64,000 nt of DNA from Verrucomicrobiaceae bacterium (GCA_024232965.1 JACKQF010000005.1:124001-188000), one strand, 5' to 3'. Positions 1 through 8,410 are shown, numbered from the stretch's first letter. The notes: generated by a model not told the origin, from the sequence alone. Numbers and translations are program-made.

Positions 1-1
1 C

Positions 2-880
2 GCTGGAGAGCGTCTGGACAAGTATTTGCCGCGCAAGCTGCCGGAAATGTCGCGCGCACGCCTCCAGGATCTGATCCGGGAGGGCCACATCTGCCTGAAT
101 GGAAAAACCACCAAACCAGGGGCCACCCTGCGCCCCGGGGACACCATCGCCGTGACAATTCCGGAGACAAAACCCGTCGAGGTGCAGGCGCAGGACATAC
201 CGATCACCATTCTTTTCGAAGACAGCGACATCTTAGTGCTGGACAAGCCCAGCGGTCTTGTCGTGCATCCGGCCGCGGGCAATCCCGATGGCACCCTGGT
301 AAATGCGCTGCTGCATCATTGCGATGACCTGTCCGGTATCGGCGGTGAGGCCCGCCCAGGCATCGTCCATCGCCTCGATAAAGACACCAGCGGCTGCATG
401 GTCGTCGCAAAAAACGATATCGCGCATCGCCGACTCACTGAGGCCTTTTCAGAGCGGCGCATCTCCAAGATCTATCTGGCGGTCGTTAATGGCGTGCCGC
501 AGAAGGGCGCAGGAACGCAATCCAATCGAATCGGCCGACATCCCGTGGATCGGAAGCGCATGACGATTTTGTACGACGGCTCAGGAAAAGAAGCCGTGAC
601 GGAGTGGAAACAACTGAGCCGCTACAAAGACTGCGCACTGATCCAGTGCCGATTGCTCACCGGGCGCACTCACCAGATCCGTGTGCACATGAAAGAAGGT
701 CTTTTGTGTCCAATTCTCGGAGATCCAATCTATGGGAATATCGGCAAGCAGAAGGTTCCATCGACACGATTAATGTTGCACGCATGGCGACTGGCTTTTC
801 ATCATCCAGTGCATGACAAGCCTCTGAATTTTGAGGCCAAAATTCCAGACGAATATCGTCCATGGATGGCTGAAGTCTGA
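2..880 (+). CDS. rluD: RluA/RluD family 23S rRNA pseudouridine synthase (5' end outside window)
   Basis: The frame is already open at the window edge, and its first residues (ERLDKYL) are the start of an S4 RNA-binding domain, so the true start lies upstream. The S4 part is followed by the pseudouridine synthase domain with the family motif HRLDKDTSG at about bases 368-394; its first Asp is the catalytic nucleophile. A second family motif, GRTHQIRVH, follows at about 661-690. RluA-family enzymes isomerise uridine to pseudouridine in structured RNA, and RluD-type members act on 23S rRNA. The S4 domain and overall layout favour the RluD/RluC-like branch over the short RluA type, but the exact target cannot be read from sequence. 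The gene ends 215 bases before the first amt start. Confidence 0.93.
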   Translation, partial: AGERLDKYLPRKLPEMSRARLQDLIREGHICLNGKTTKPGATLRPGDTIAVTIPETKPVEVQAQDIPITILFEDSDILVLDKPSGLVVHPAAGNPDGTLVNALLHHCDDLSGIGGEARPGIVHRLDKDTSGCMVVAKNDIAHRRLTEAFSERRISKIYLAVVNGVPQKGAGTQSNRIGRHPVDRKRMTILYDGSGKEAVTEWKQLSRYKDCALIQCRLLTGRTHQIRVHMKEGLLCPILGDPIYGNIGKQKVPSTRLMLHAWRLAFHHPVHDKPLNFEAKIPDEYRPWMAEV

Positions 881-903
881 CACAGACGACAAACCAAGAC
901 GCA

Positions 904-931
904 GTGATTCATGTCTTTGAACGTGAATCAC
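904..931. other. Inverted repeat downstream of rluD and upstream of amt
   Basis: An 8-bp perfect inverted repeat (GTGATTCA at 904-911, TGAATCAC at 924-931) has a 12-base centre. No run of T follows, so it is a poor Rho-independent terminator. It lies about 110 bases upstream of the predicted sigma-54 start site of the first amt gene, the usual distance for an enhancer-type activator site. Either reading is inference. Confidence 0.35.
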
Positions 932-1016
932 AATGACTCTCCAAACCCCATTTCATGGGCACTCCAGCGCGTCCACGCAATACGAACGCAGACCGATAAG
1001 AACCGCCAACAAAAAG

Positions 1017-1033
1017 TTGGCACGGCCCATGCT
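1017..1033 (+). promoter_or_regulatory. Sigma-54-type promoter of the first amt gene
   Basis: TTGGCACGGCCCATGCT matches the -24/-12 consensus YTGGCACGRNNNTTGCW with one mismatch. It has the invariant GG (1019-1020) and GC (1031-1032) at correct spacing. Transcription would start near 1044, giving a leader of about 50 bases before the ATG at 1095. Ammonium transporters are classic NtrC/sigma-54 targets. The site lies inside the longer possible reading frame from 933, so it argues for the 1095 start. Confidence 0.72.
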
Positions 1034-1094
1034 TAGATTTGCCTCAGAGCGGCATCACCTGCCGGAAACCTCTAACCAACTCAATACACACGTC

Positions 1095-2531
1095 ATGTTG
1101 ATCACCAAAACTAGCCCGATCGGATACCTCCTTGCCGCCTTAGTTGCGGTGATGGTTTGGGGGCTTTCCGCTGAACCCCAATCGTTCGCACAAACCACCG
1201 AGCCAGCTGCCGCTGCCGCTCCGGCAGCACCCGCTACTGAGGCTGCCCCACCGCCCGCCGCAGATGCCGCCCCAGCTGCAGATGCGGGCCCGTCCGTGGA
1301 GCTCTTCACCACAAACAACTTGTGGATGATGATTGCCGCCGCGCTCGTCTTCATCATGCACCTTGGCTTCGCCACGGTGGAGTCAGGTCTGACTCAGTCG
1401 AAGAATACGGTCAACATCCTCTTCAAAAATACGCTGATCCCTTGTATCGGATTGCTAACCTATTGCATTTGTGGGTTCAATTTGATGTATCCGGGGTTTG
1501 CGGACGGTGACTCCCAATTCTGGTTTAAGTTCTCCGGCTTCGGCATCACCACAGACGATGCGGGCCTCACGTCTGCTTACAACGCAGGCTACACCTACTG
1601 GACCGACTTCCTCTTCCAGGCAATGTTTGCTGCTACTGCCGCTACCATCGTCTCCGGTGCTGTCGCAGAGCGCGTTAAGCTTGGCTCCTTCATGATTTTC
1701 TCCACCATCTTCGTCGGCATCTGCTACCCGATCGCAGGCAGCTGGAAGTGGGGCGGCGGTTGGTTGAATCGCCTTGAAACTCCTTTTTATGACTTCGCCG
1801 GTTCCACACTGGTGCACGCAGTCGGTGGTTGGGGCGCCCTCGCAGGTGTCATGCTCCTCGGACCTCGTCTTGGTAAATACACCGCAGACGGCAAGACCAA
1901 GCCAATCCTTGGCCACAGCATGCCTTTGGCTACCATCGGCGTCTTCCTCCTCTGGCTCGGCTGGTTCGGGTTCAACGGCGGTTCCGTTCTCTCCGCTGAT
2001 CCTGGTCTTGTCTCCCTGACACTCGTCACCACCTGCCTCGCAGCAGCAGCAGGCGGCGTCACCGCTGCCCTCGTCTCCGTCATCTTCCTCAAGAAGCCTG
2101 ACCTTTCCATGGCCCTTAACGGTATCCTCGCAGGTCTCGTCGGCATCACCGCTGGTGCAGACCAAATGGCAGCTGGCAGCTCCATTGCCATCGGCGCCAT
2201 CGCGGGTGCACTGGTTGTGGTCTCCGTCCTCTTCTTCGATAAGCTCAAGCTGGATGACCCCGTGGGTGCTCTCTCCGTTCACCTTGTGTGCGGTATCTGG
2301 GGAACGCTGGCAGTCGGCCTCTTCGGCAAGCTCGCTGGTCCTGCTCAGATCATGAGCCAGCTCAAGGGTATCGTCGCCTACGGCGTCTTCACCTTCATCG
2401 CTGCTTTCGTCATCTTCCTCGTCCTGAAAGTCACGATCGGTATCCGCGTCAGCGCTGAAGAGGAATCTGAAGGCCTCGACATCGGTGAGCACGGCAACGT
2501 TGCTTACCCCGACTTCCAGTCGAACCACTAA
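1095..2531 (+). CDS. amt: Ammonium transporter (Amt family), first of two
   Basis: A 478-residue Amt/Mep/Rh channel moving ammonium across the inner membrane. The ATG at 1095 is chosen because a clean signal peptide begins there (basic MLITK, hydrophobic core, cut near SFAQ) and because the promoter lies just upstream; an in-frame ATG at 933 would precede the promoter. An Ala/Pro-rich linker (about residues 35-72) precedes about eleven membrane segments. Family landmarks are ESGLTQSKN in the first segment, AVAERVK, the first pore histidine in GSTLVHAVGGW and the second in GALSVHLVCGIWG. The C-terminus ends in a charged tail (GLDIGEHG) resembling that of the second Amt. A terminator follows, so it is probably transcribed alone. 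No glnK/PII gene is adjacent. Confidence 0.95.
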   Translation: MLITKTSPIGYLLAALVAVMVWGLSAEPQSFAQTTEPAAAAAPAAPATEAAPPPAADAAPAADAGPSVELFTTNNLWMMIAAALVFIMHLGFATVESGLTQSKNTVNILFKNTLIPCIGLLTYCICGFNLMYPGFADGDSQFWFKFSGFGITTDDAGLTSAYNAGYTYWTDFLFQAMFAATAATIVSGAVAERVKLGSFMIFSTIFVGICYPIAGSWKWGGGWLNRLETPFYDFAGSTLVHAVGGWGALAGVMLLGPRLGKYTADGKTKPILGHSMPLATIGVFLLWLGWFGFNGGSVLSADPGLVSLTLVTTCLAAAAGGVTAALVSVIFLKKPDLSMALNGILAGLVGITAGADQMAAGSSIAIGAIAGALVVVSVLFFDKLKLDDPVGALSVHLVCGIWGTLAVGLFGKLAGPAQIMSQLKGIVAYGVFTFIAAFVIFLVLKVTIGIRVSAEEESEGLDIGEHGNVAYPDFQSNH

Positions 2532-2558
2532 GATCTAACAAGGTTTAAAACCTCCACG

Positions 2559-2589
2559 GTCGGCCAGGGAAACCTGGCCGACTTTTTTT
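2559..2589 (+). terminator. Rho-independent terminator after first amt
   Basis: A perfect 10-bp GC-rich stem (GTCGGCCAGG / CCTGGCCGAC) with a GAAA tetraloop is followed directly by seven T. It separates the two amt genes into two transcription units. Confidence 0.95.
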
Positions 2590-2643
2590 GTGTCCACACG
2601 TCGGCACCCAGCCGCGCACGGCCAAAACAGGCCACAGGAAAAC

Positions 2644-2660
2644 TTGGCACGACTTCTGCT
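2644..2660 (+). promoter_or_regulatory. Sigma-54-type promoter of the second amt gene
   Basis: TTGGCACGACTTCTGCT fits the -24/-12 consensus with one mismatch and correct GG to GC spacing (2646-2647 and 2658-2659). The predicted start is near 2671, about 70 bases before the ATG at 2741. A near copy of the element lies at 2681-2695. Confidence 0.7.
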
Positions 2661-2680
2661 AGGTTGAAAAAACATGAGAG

Positions 2681-2695
2681 TTGGCACGCTTCTGC
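2681..2695 (+). repeat. Second copy of the sigma-54-like element with shortened spacing
   Basis: TTGGCACGCTTCTGC repeats the element at 2644-2659 but lacks one base, so GG and GC are one base closer than the consensus. It would bind RNA polymerase poorly and may be a decoy, a duplicated remnant or an alternative weak start. Confidence 0.5.
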
Positions 2696-2740
2696 GGACC
2701 ACGATCTACCAACCCACAATCCAACCCAACCCACCAAACC

Positions 2741-4144
2741 ATGTTGTCTGTCTGCAATCTAAGGCGCGCAATGACGTGCGCGCTCGTCATCCTCGGCACT
2801 AGCCTTCTCCTCCATTCGTCCGTCAACGCTCAGGATGCAGCAGCCGCTGTAGCTCCCGCCGTTGCGGACGCAGCGCCTGCGGTGGCAGATGCATCACCGC
2901 CCCCACTTTCCCCTGGGGATAACGCATTCCAAATGATCTGCACAGCGCTGGTGCTGTTCATGACGCTTCCCGGCTTGTTTCTTTTCTACGGCGGACTAGT
3001 TCGCAAAAAGAACGTCCTCTCTGTGATCGCCCAATGTATGGGAATCGCCGGAATGGTAACCGTTCTCTGGTGGTTGTGCGGCTATAGCCTCTCCTTCGCG
3101 GGCACAGGTGCCATTTTTGGCAACCTTGACAACGCACTCCTCAAAGGCATTGACCCACGAGTCACAGGTGCTGGTAGCGGCGTCATTTCGGATGCCATCT
3201 GGGTCATGTTCCAGTTAACCTTCGCCATCATCACCCCTGCCCTGATCATCGGTGCCATCGCGGAGCGCATGAAGTTCTCTGCAGTGATGCTCTTCGTCCT
3301 CGTCTGGATGTTTGCGGTCTATTTCCCCTTCGCCCACATGGTCTGGGGAAGCACCGGCCTGATGTGCGGCCCTCTCAATGGCGACGCCGCAATCAAGGCC
3401 ATCGACTTCGCAGGTGGCACCGTCGTTCACATGACATCGGGCTGGAGCGCCCTCGTGCTTTGTATCATTCTTGGCAAACGCCGTGGCTACGGCAAGGAGT
3501 CAATGACTCCCCACAGCATGGTGATGTGCGCCATCGGTACCGGGATGCTCTGGGTCGGCTGGTATGGCTTCAATGCCGGTTCCGCCCTCGCTGCTGACGG
3601 CATCGCCGTGAACGCCTTTGCCACCACCACCCTCGCCGCCGGCACTGCTGGTTTCGTTTGGGGCATGATGGAGTGGATCCTTCGTGGCAAGCCATCCGTC
3701 CTCGGCTTCTGCTCGGGGATCGTCGCTGGCCTCGTCGTCATCACTCCTGGCTGTGGTTTCGTCACCATGAATTCCGCGGTCGTCATCGGGGTCCTCGCCG
3801 CAGTCGTTCCCTACTTCGCAGTCGCCTATCTCAAGAAGATGCTGGGCTACGACGACGCTCTTGATACCTTCGGCGTGCATGGCGTCGGCGGCACCTTGGG
3901 CGCTCTCCTCACCGGTATCTTTGCAGACCCCACCGTCAATCCAGTGCTGGCAGACATGAAGCTGATGGACGGCCTCTTGATGGCTCAACTCAAGGCGATC
4001 TTCCTCACCATCGGTTGGAGCGTTGCAGCCACGGTCGTGATCGCCTTCATCGTTAAGGCAGTCGTCGGTCTCCGCCCAGAACCAGAAGTGGAACGCGCTG
4101 GTCTCGACGTCGAAGAGCACGGCGAAGCTGGCTACGAAGGCTAA
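2741..4144 (+). CDS. amt: Ammonium transporter (Amt family), second of two
   Basis: A 467-residue Amt-family ammonium channel. The ATG at 2741 opens a signal peptide (MLSVCNLRR, hydrophobic stretch, cut near VNAQD); the longer frame from 2681 would start inside the promoter repeat. An Ala-rich linker (about residues 32-60) leads into the channel domain. Landmarks are LFLFYGGLVRKKNV in the first segment, AIAERMKFS, the first pore histidine in GGTVVHMTSGWSAL and the second in FGVHGVGGTLGALLTGIF. The C-terminal tail (GLDVEEHGEAGY) resembles the tail of the first Amt, the region PII proteins contact in this family. The two channel domains are clearly different sequences, so this is not a recent duplication. 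It has its own promoter and terminator. Confidence 0.95.
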   Translation: MLSVCNLRRAMTCALVILGTSLLLHSSVNAQDAAAAVAPAVADAAPAVADASPPPLSPGDNAFQMICTALVLFMTLPGLFLFYGGLVRKKNVLSVIAQCMGIAGMVTVLWWLCGYSLSFAGTGAIFGNLDNALLKGIDPRVTGAGSGVISDAIWVMFQLTFAIITPALIIGAIAERMKFSAVMLFVLVWMFAVYFPFAHMVWGSTGLMCGPLNGDAAIKAIDFAGGTVVHMTSGWSALVLCIILGKRRGYGKESMTPHSMVMCAIGTGMLWVGWYGFNAGSALAADGIAVNAFATTTLAAGTAGFVWGMMEWILRGKPSVLGFCSGIVAGLVVITPGCGFVTMNSAVVIGVLAAVVPYFAVAYLKKMLGYDDALDTFGVHGVGGTLGALLTGIFADPTVNPVLADMKLMDGLLMAQLKAIFLTIGWSVAATVVIAFIVKAVVGLRPEPEVERAGLDVEEHGEAGYEG

Positions 4145-4171
4145 TTTTCCCCGCGATTCAGAATCATCCCC

Positions 4172-4212
4172 AACGGCCAGGATGCACTTTGCGTCCTGGC
4201 CGTTTTCTTTTT
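4172..4212 (+). terminator. Rho-independent terminator after second amt
   Basis: An 11-bp perfect stem (AACGGCCAGGA / TCCTGGCCGTT) with an 11-base loop is followed by a T-rich tail (TTTTCTTTTT). Its core GGCCAGG resembles the terminator after the first amt gene. Confidence 0.93.
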
Positions 4213-4295
4213 GAACCGCAATCCTCACGGCACAGAATTCATCTCGAGGTGGAAGAGGCTTGCCACTTGCTCACGTATCCCCTTGGATGATCGTG

Positions 4296-6416
4296 ATGAA
4301 ATTTCTCCTCCCCAGCTTCCTGGCCCTGCTTCTCGCCCAAGCCCATGCGGCCTCTCCGTATCCCGAGAAAACACCCGATAGTCCTGGGAAACGCATGCTG
4401 GACAAGTACCTCAGCCAGCAGGTGACGGAAATCGAAGCCCACGGCTCCCTGCGCGACATCACGACCGCCGAACAGTGGAATGCAGAGCGCGCCGAGACCC
4501 GCCGCCAACTCCAAGAGATGCTCGGCCTCGATCCCCTGCCCCCGCGCACCGATCTCAAACCTATCATCACCGGCACCCAAGAGGCGGAGGGCATCCTCAT
4601 CGAAAACCTCCATTTCCAGTCGATGCCCGGCCTCTACGTCACGGCCAATTTTTATCGCCCCAAAGAAGTCAAAGAACCCCTGCCCACCATCCTCTATGTC
4701 TGCGGCCATGCCGTCATGAAGGACAAAGACGGTAACAGCCTCGGCAACAAGACCGGTTATCACCATCATGGCATCTGGTTTGCCAAACACGGCTACACCT
4801 GCCTCACCATCGATACGCTTCAGCTTGGCGAAATCCCCGGCGAACACCATGGTACCCATCACTTGAACAAGTGGTGGTGGACCTCGCGCGGCTACACGCC
4901 CGCCGGGGTCGAAGCCTGGGACAGCATCCGCGCTCTCGACTACCTCGAAACCCGCCCCGAAGTGGATAAGACCCGCTTTGGCGTCACCGGGCGCAGCGGC
5001 GGCGGCGCCTACTCCTGGTGGGTCGCCGCGCTGGATGACCGCATCAAAGCCGCGGCCCCCACCGCAGGCATCACCAGCATGCACAACCACGTCGTCGATG
5101 GCTGCGTGGAGGGTCACTGCGACTGCATGTATTTCGTCAACACCTACCGCTGGGACTACGACCGCGTCATCGGCCTCGTCGCGCCGCGCCCCCTGCTCAT
5201 CTGCAATACCGACAAAGACAGCATCTTCCCCATCGATGGCGTCTTCAGCCTTTACCAAAGCGCCCGCAGGCTCTACTCGCTGCTTGGTGCGGAGGAGGAC
5301 ATCGGCCTCCAGATTGCCGAAGGCCCGCACAAAGACGTGCAACCACTCAACATCGGTGCCTTTCATTGGTTCGAGCGTTATCTCAAAGGTGCCGACCGCA
5401 TGGTCACCACCGACGAAGCCGCCAAAAAATGCCTGGAGCCGCAAAGTCTCCACGTCTTCACCCAGCTGCCAGCGGACCAAAAGAACCAAGTCATCGACAC
5501 CACCTTCGTGCCCGCAGCAGCGCCAGCCACCCCTCCCGCAGACGCCGCCGCATGGGCACCGCAGCGCGATGCCTGGATGCAGGCGCTGACCACCAAAGTC
5601 TTCCGCGCCTGGCCAACTACCGCCCCCAGCGTCACCCTCACCAAAGAAAACTCCAGCGCCCGCGATGGCATTCGCATGACCGCTTTTGATATCGAAACCG
5701 ACAGCGCCTTCCGCATCCGCCTCTACATCGCCCACCAAGAGGGACTGCGCCTGGAGGACCTCGATCTCATCGCGCTGAACGTGCTTGATGGCGACGGCTG
5801 GACCCAGTTTTGCGAGACCTACTACTCGCGGTTTGGCAAGCTGATTGAGACCTTCCCCGCCATCAAAGACAATCCCGAGTCCTTCAAGAACGAGAAATCG
5901 ATGTTCGAGAACTTCAAGTGGGGCATGGCCTACGTCTGCCCGCGCGGGATCGGCCCCACCGCTTGGGAAGGCAGCGAAAAGGCCCAAACCCAACGCCTGC
6001 GCCGCTTCTACCTCACCGGCCAAACCCTGCAAAGCAGCCAAGTCTGGGACATCCGCCGCACCGTGCAGGGCATCCGCCAGCTGCCAGGGCTCGATAAGAC
6101 CAAACTCTGGCTCACCGGCCATCGCGACCAAGCCGTGAACGCTCTTTATGCCTCCCTCTTCGAGGACAACATCGCCCGACTTGACCTCCACGAAATGCCC
6201 ACCTCCCACGCCCCTGACGGCCCCGCCTACCTGAATGTCCTGCGCTACCTCGACATCCCCCAGGCCGCCGCCATGGCCGCAGAGCGCACCCGAGTCGTCA
6301 TCTACACCGACGACAAACCCGCCTGGAACTACCTGACCACCACCGGCGAAGCCCTGAAGCTGGAGCCCAAACAGATCCAGCTCCGCGAAGTCGTGAAGCC
6401 CGGTGAAGGAAATTAA
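4296..6416 (+). CDS. Exported alpha/beta-hydrolase, acetyl-xylan-esterase-like, with a second degenerate hydrolase-like half
   Basis: A protein of about 706 residues. The ATG at 4296 begins a clean signal peptide (MKFLLPSFLALLLAQAHA); in-frame starts at 4260 and 4287 would spoil it. The N-terminal half carries a complete serine-hydrolase triad: nucleophile in GRSGGG (bases 4980-5000), acid in NTDKDSIFP and histidine in EGPHKD. This pattern suits carbohydrate esterases and related hydrolases of the prolyl-oligopeptidase clan. The C-terminal half (from about base 5580) also reads like a hydrolase fold, but its nucleophile-elbow position is GHRDQA, without serine. Likely substrate is an acylated plant or algal polysaccharide; this is inference. 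It converges on another esterase-like gene at 6454. Confidence 0.8.
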   Translation: MKFLLPSFLALLLAQAHAASPYPEKTPDSPGKRMLDKYLSQQVTEIEAHGSLRDITTAEQWNAERAETRRQLQEMLGLDPLPPRTDLKPIITGTQEAEGILIENLHFQSMPGLYVTANFYRPKEVKEPLPTILYVCGHAVMKDKDGNSLGNKTGYHHHGIWFAKHGYTCLTIDTLQLGEIPGEHHGTHHLNKWWWTSRGYTPAGVEAWDSIRALDYLETRPEVDKTRFGVTGRSGGGAYSWWVAALDDRIKAAAPTAGITSMHNHVVDGCVEGHCDCMYFVNTYRWDYDRVIGLVAPRPLLICNTDKDSIFPIDGVFSLYQSARRLYSLLGAEEDIGLQIAEGPHKDVQPLNIGAFHWFERYLKGADRMVTTDEAAKKCLEPQSLHVFTQLPADQKNQVIDTTFVPAAAPATPPADAAAWAPQRDAWMQALTTKVFRAWPTTAPSVTLTKENSSARDGIRMTAFDIETDSAFRIRLYIAHQEGLRLEDLDLIALNVLDGDGWTQFCETYYSRFGKLIETFPAIKDNPESFKNEKSMFENFKWGMAYVCPRGIGPTAWEGSEKAQTQRLRRFYLTGQTLQSSQVWDIRRTVQGIRQLPGLDKTKLWLTGHRDQAVNALYASLFEDNIARLDLHEMPTSHAPDGPAYLNVLRYLDIPQAAAMAAERTRVVIYTDDKPAWNYLTTTGEALKLEPKQIQLREVVKPGEGN

Positions 6417-6421
6417 CGCAC

Positions 6422-6446
6422 CTGCTATCTCAACCCGAAATAGCAG
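6422..6446. terminator. Possible bidirectional hairpin between convergent esterase genes
   Basis: A 7-bp inverted repeat (CTGCTAT / ATAGCAG) sits in the 37-base gap between two convergent genes. It has no T-run and is AT-rich, so a terminator role is only suggested by position. Confidence 0.3.
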
Positions 6447-6453
6447 CCTCCCA

Positions 6454-7326
6454 TCAAGGAGCCGCTGGCGCCACGAAGCCGCTGTCTTGCAGCCACTCCA
6501 TAAACCGCTGCGGCCACTTTCCGGCTGCGTTCGTGCGATCTGGGCGATAACCAAAGCCGTGACCGACCTCACTGTAGATGTGCAACTCCGCCTTCACTCC
6601 AGCGGCTTTGTACTTCAGATAGAGACTGGCCATGCCTTCGGAGATGTCTTTGCGATCCCCATAACCGCAGGCAATGAAGACCGGCGGCATGCCCTTCTTC
6701 GCAGAAAAAAGATCGGACGTGCCGGGATAGATCAGCGCCTGAAAATCTGGGCGTGAGCTCGCGCGCTCAATCGCATCCTCCGCATCCGCTTTGCCAGGAT
6801 CGTTCTCCATCGCCGCAAAGGCCGCGAGCTCGCCACCTGCGGAGAATCCCATGATTCCGATCTTCTCCGGCGCGATGCCCCACTCCGCAGCGCGAGTCCG
6901 GACCGTGCGGATCGCCCGGCGAGCGTCCGCCATGGCGTGCTCCTGGATCGTGTAGGTGGAGCCAGGTTCGCGCGCCAGACGATACTTCAACACAAAAGCC
7001 GCCACGCCATGCGCCTGGAACCACTCCGCCAAAGCGCCACCTTCATGTCCCAGGCAGAGCTTTGCGTGACCGCCCCCCGGAGCGATGATCACCGCCACTC
7101 CCGTCGCGTTTTTCGTCGGCAAATACGGCGTGATGGAGGGGTTGTGCACGTTGGAGACATTGTTTTTCCCCTTACCGTCGGAGTCCACCGTTTCCGGTTC
7201 GTTCGCACGCGCCTCCGAACCCGGTGCGCCGTGGGGCCACAGCGACAGTGCGGCAGGCGTCTCACCAGCGTGAGCGGCAGACAAACAAAGGGCAATGATG
7301 GAGAGCGGGCGGATCAGTCTTTTCAT
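6454..7326 (-). CDS. Exported alpha/beta-hydrolase, acyl or acetyl esterase of the BD-FAE/acetylxylan type
   Basis: A 290-residue secreted hydrolase. The start at 7326 gives MKRLIRPLSIIALCLSAAHAG, a normal signal peptide; 7335 is a possible alternative three codons earlier. The oxyanion-hole segment is IIAPGGGH, the nucleophile lies in GFSAGGELAAF, the acid is probably in CGYGDRKD, and the catalytic histidine in VGHGFGYRP. The LSLWPHGAPG opening is typical of bacterial esterases annotated as acetylxylan esterase or BD-FAE-like, which remove acetyl or feruloyl groups from plant polysaccharide. It converges tail to tail with the 4296 hydrolase, so the two are not one operon despite similar predicted roles. 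Confidence 0.83.
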   Translation of the reverse strand: MKRLIRPLSIIALCLSAAHAGETPAALSLWPHGAPGSEARANEPETVDSDGKGKNNVSNVHNPSITPYLPTKNATGVAVIIAPGGGHAKLCLGHEGGALAEWFQAHGVAAFVLKYRLAREPGSTYTIQEHAMADARRAIRTVRTRAAEWGIAPEKIGIMGFSAGGELAAFAAMENDPGKADAEDAIERASSRPDFQALIYPGTSDLFSAKKGMPPVFIACGYGDRKDISEGMASLYLKYKAAGVKAELHIYSEVGHGFGYRPDRTNAAGKWPQRFMEWLQDSGFVAPAAP

Positions 7327-7362
7327 GAGACCCATACAAACGCAGGTACCTTGCCCAATGGT

Positions 7363-7881
7363 TCAAGAGGATTTACCGCGACCCCCAAAGAGCTGCCGCA
7401 GCGCGCTGAACATCATGCCCGCACCGCCCGCCAGGATCAGCAGCGGGAGGATCTCCGCAAACAGCGCCCCCTTGCTGCCCTTCTGCAAAATAGCGCGAGT
7501 CGGATCCGCCGGATCCACATACACCGGCACCTTTGATGCCGGTGGGAAACGCAGCACGATCTCCTCCGCCACATCCTTCTGGCCAGGCGCACGCTTTTTC
7601 AGACGCACCACATCGCTCGTGTAATCGCTGCCCTTGACCGCATAGCGATACTGCACCTCCGCACTGAAGCGAGGCTGCCCACCGCCGACGGCATCTTGCT
7701 CGACCAAGCGCGAAACCAAAATCGTCCCCGACACCTCCGGCCAATCGTTTGCCAGCGAATCACGCTGATAGGCATTCCACAGCAGGTAGGCAAACAGTCC
7801 GCCTGCGGCCATTAAAAACAGTCCCATCGAGGCCAGCCAAAGACTGCCCGCCACCCCGACCTTCGCTCGCTTGGATTCCAT
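7363..7881 (-). CDS. DUF3592-type membrane protein
   Basis: 172 residues. An N-terminal membrane segment (about residues 13-35) is followed by a soluble domain with SGTILVSRLVEQ, VQYRYAVKGSDYTSD and the segment FPPASKVPVYVDPADPTRAILQKG, the usual signature of DUF3592 proteins, and a second membrane segment near residues 142-160 (LLILAGGAGMMFSAL). The function of the family is unknown. It is about 35 bases downstream of the start of the 6454-7326 esterase gene and runs in the same direction, so the two could share a transcript. Confidence 0.8.
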   Translation of the reverse strand: MESKRAKVGVAGSLWLASMGLFLMAAGGLFAYLLWNAYQRDSLANDWPEVSGTILVSRLVEQDAVGGGQPRFSAEVQYRYAVKGSDYTSDVVRLKKRAPGQKDVAEEIVLRFPPASKVPVYVDPADPTRAILQKGSKGALFAEILPLLILAGGAGMMFSALRQLFGGRGKSS

Positions 7882-7981
7882 GACAGACCATGGCTGAGGA
7901 ATCCCGCGCCGTCAAAAAACTAACCCTCCCCATCGCGCAGTGACCCATCAAAATGGACACCGAGGGCTGCGGCGGCCGTCG

Positions 7982-8371
7982 TCATGAGATGGGTGCCTCA
8001 TAGTAGTCGTCATCGGCGATGTCTGGGATACCGACGACGAGGACCCGCATCCGCCCCCGCGCACCGTGGACAACGCCAGGCGGGATATGAACCAGAGACC
8101 CTTTGGACACGGGCTGCTCCACGCCATCCAGAATCACGCTACCGCTGCCATCCAGCACGTAGTAAAGCTCCGTGGATCGCTTGTGGTAATGAAGCTTCGC
8201 ACCGTCGATGTCGACCGCATGAGCCCATGCCGCCGGAGAAAGAGACCCATCCTCGTGACTGATCAATCGGTCGCGCCAACCGCAGGCGCTGCGCTCTCGC
8301 GGAGTATGCCCTTCGTGGCGAATCAGCAGCGGTCCAGAAGAGGCGGCGGGTGGTGGAGTTGGGCCATTCAT
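7982..8371 (-). CDS. Small cupin-domain protein
   Basis: 129 residues forming a single cupin barrel. Cupin motif 1 is visible as KLHYHKRSTELYYVLDGSG and motif 2 as KGSLVHIPPGVVHGARG. The two histidines and glutamate of motif 1 plus the motif-2 histidine would bind one metal ion. Stand-alone cupins of this size include sugar isomerases, dioxygenases and sensory proteins; nothing in the sequence decides between them. No signal peptide is visible, so it is probably cytoplasmic. It is the last ordinary gene before the cassette array. Confidence 0.82.
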   Translation of the reverse strand: MNGPTPPPAASSGPLLIRHEGHTPRERSACGWRDRLISHEDGSLSPAAWAHAVDIDGAKLHYHKRSTELYYVLDGSGSVILDGVEQPVSKGSLVHIPPGVVHGARGRMRVLVVGIPDIADDDYYEAPIS

Positions 8372-8410
8372 TTGCGTTGGATTTAAATAACATCGATCGA
8401 CGTCTATCGG

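Noticed and set aside
1455..2528. 357-residue open frame antisense to the first amt, and a similar 242-residue frame at 3500-4228
   Set aside because: Low-complexity, highly acidic products with no fold; they are shadows of the Amt coding frames.
4239..6572. 777-residue open frame antisense to the esterase gene
   Set aside because: It mirrors the hydrolase codons in a GC-rich gene, has no signal, domain or motif, and overlaps a gene with a complete triad.
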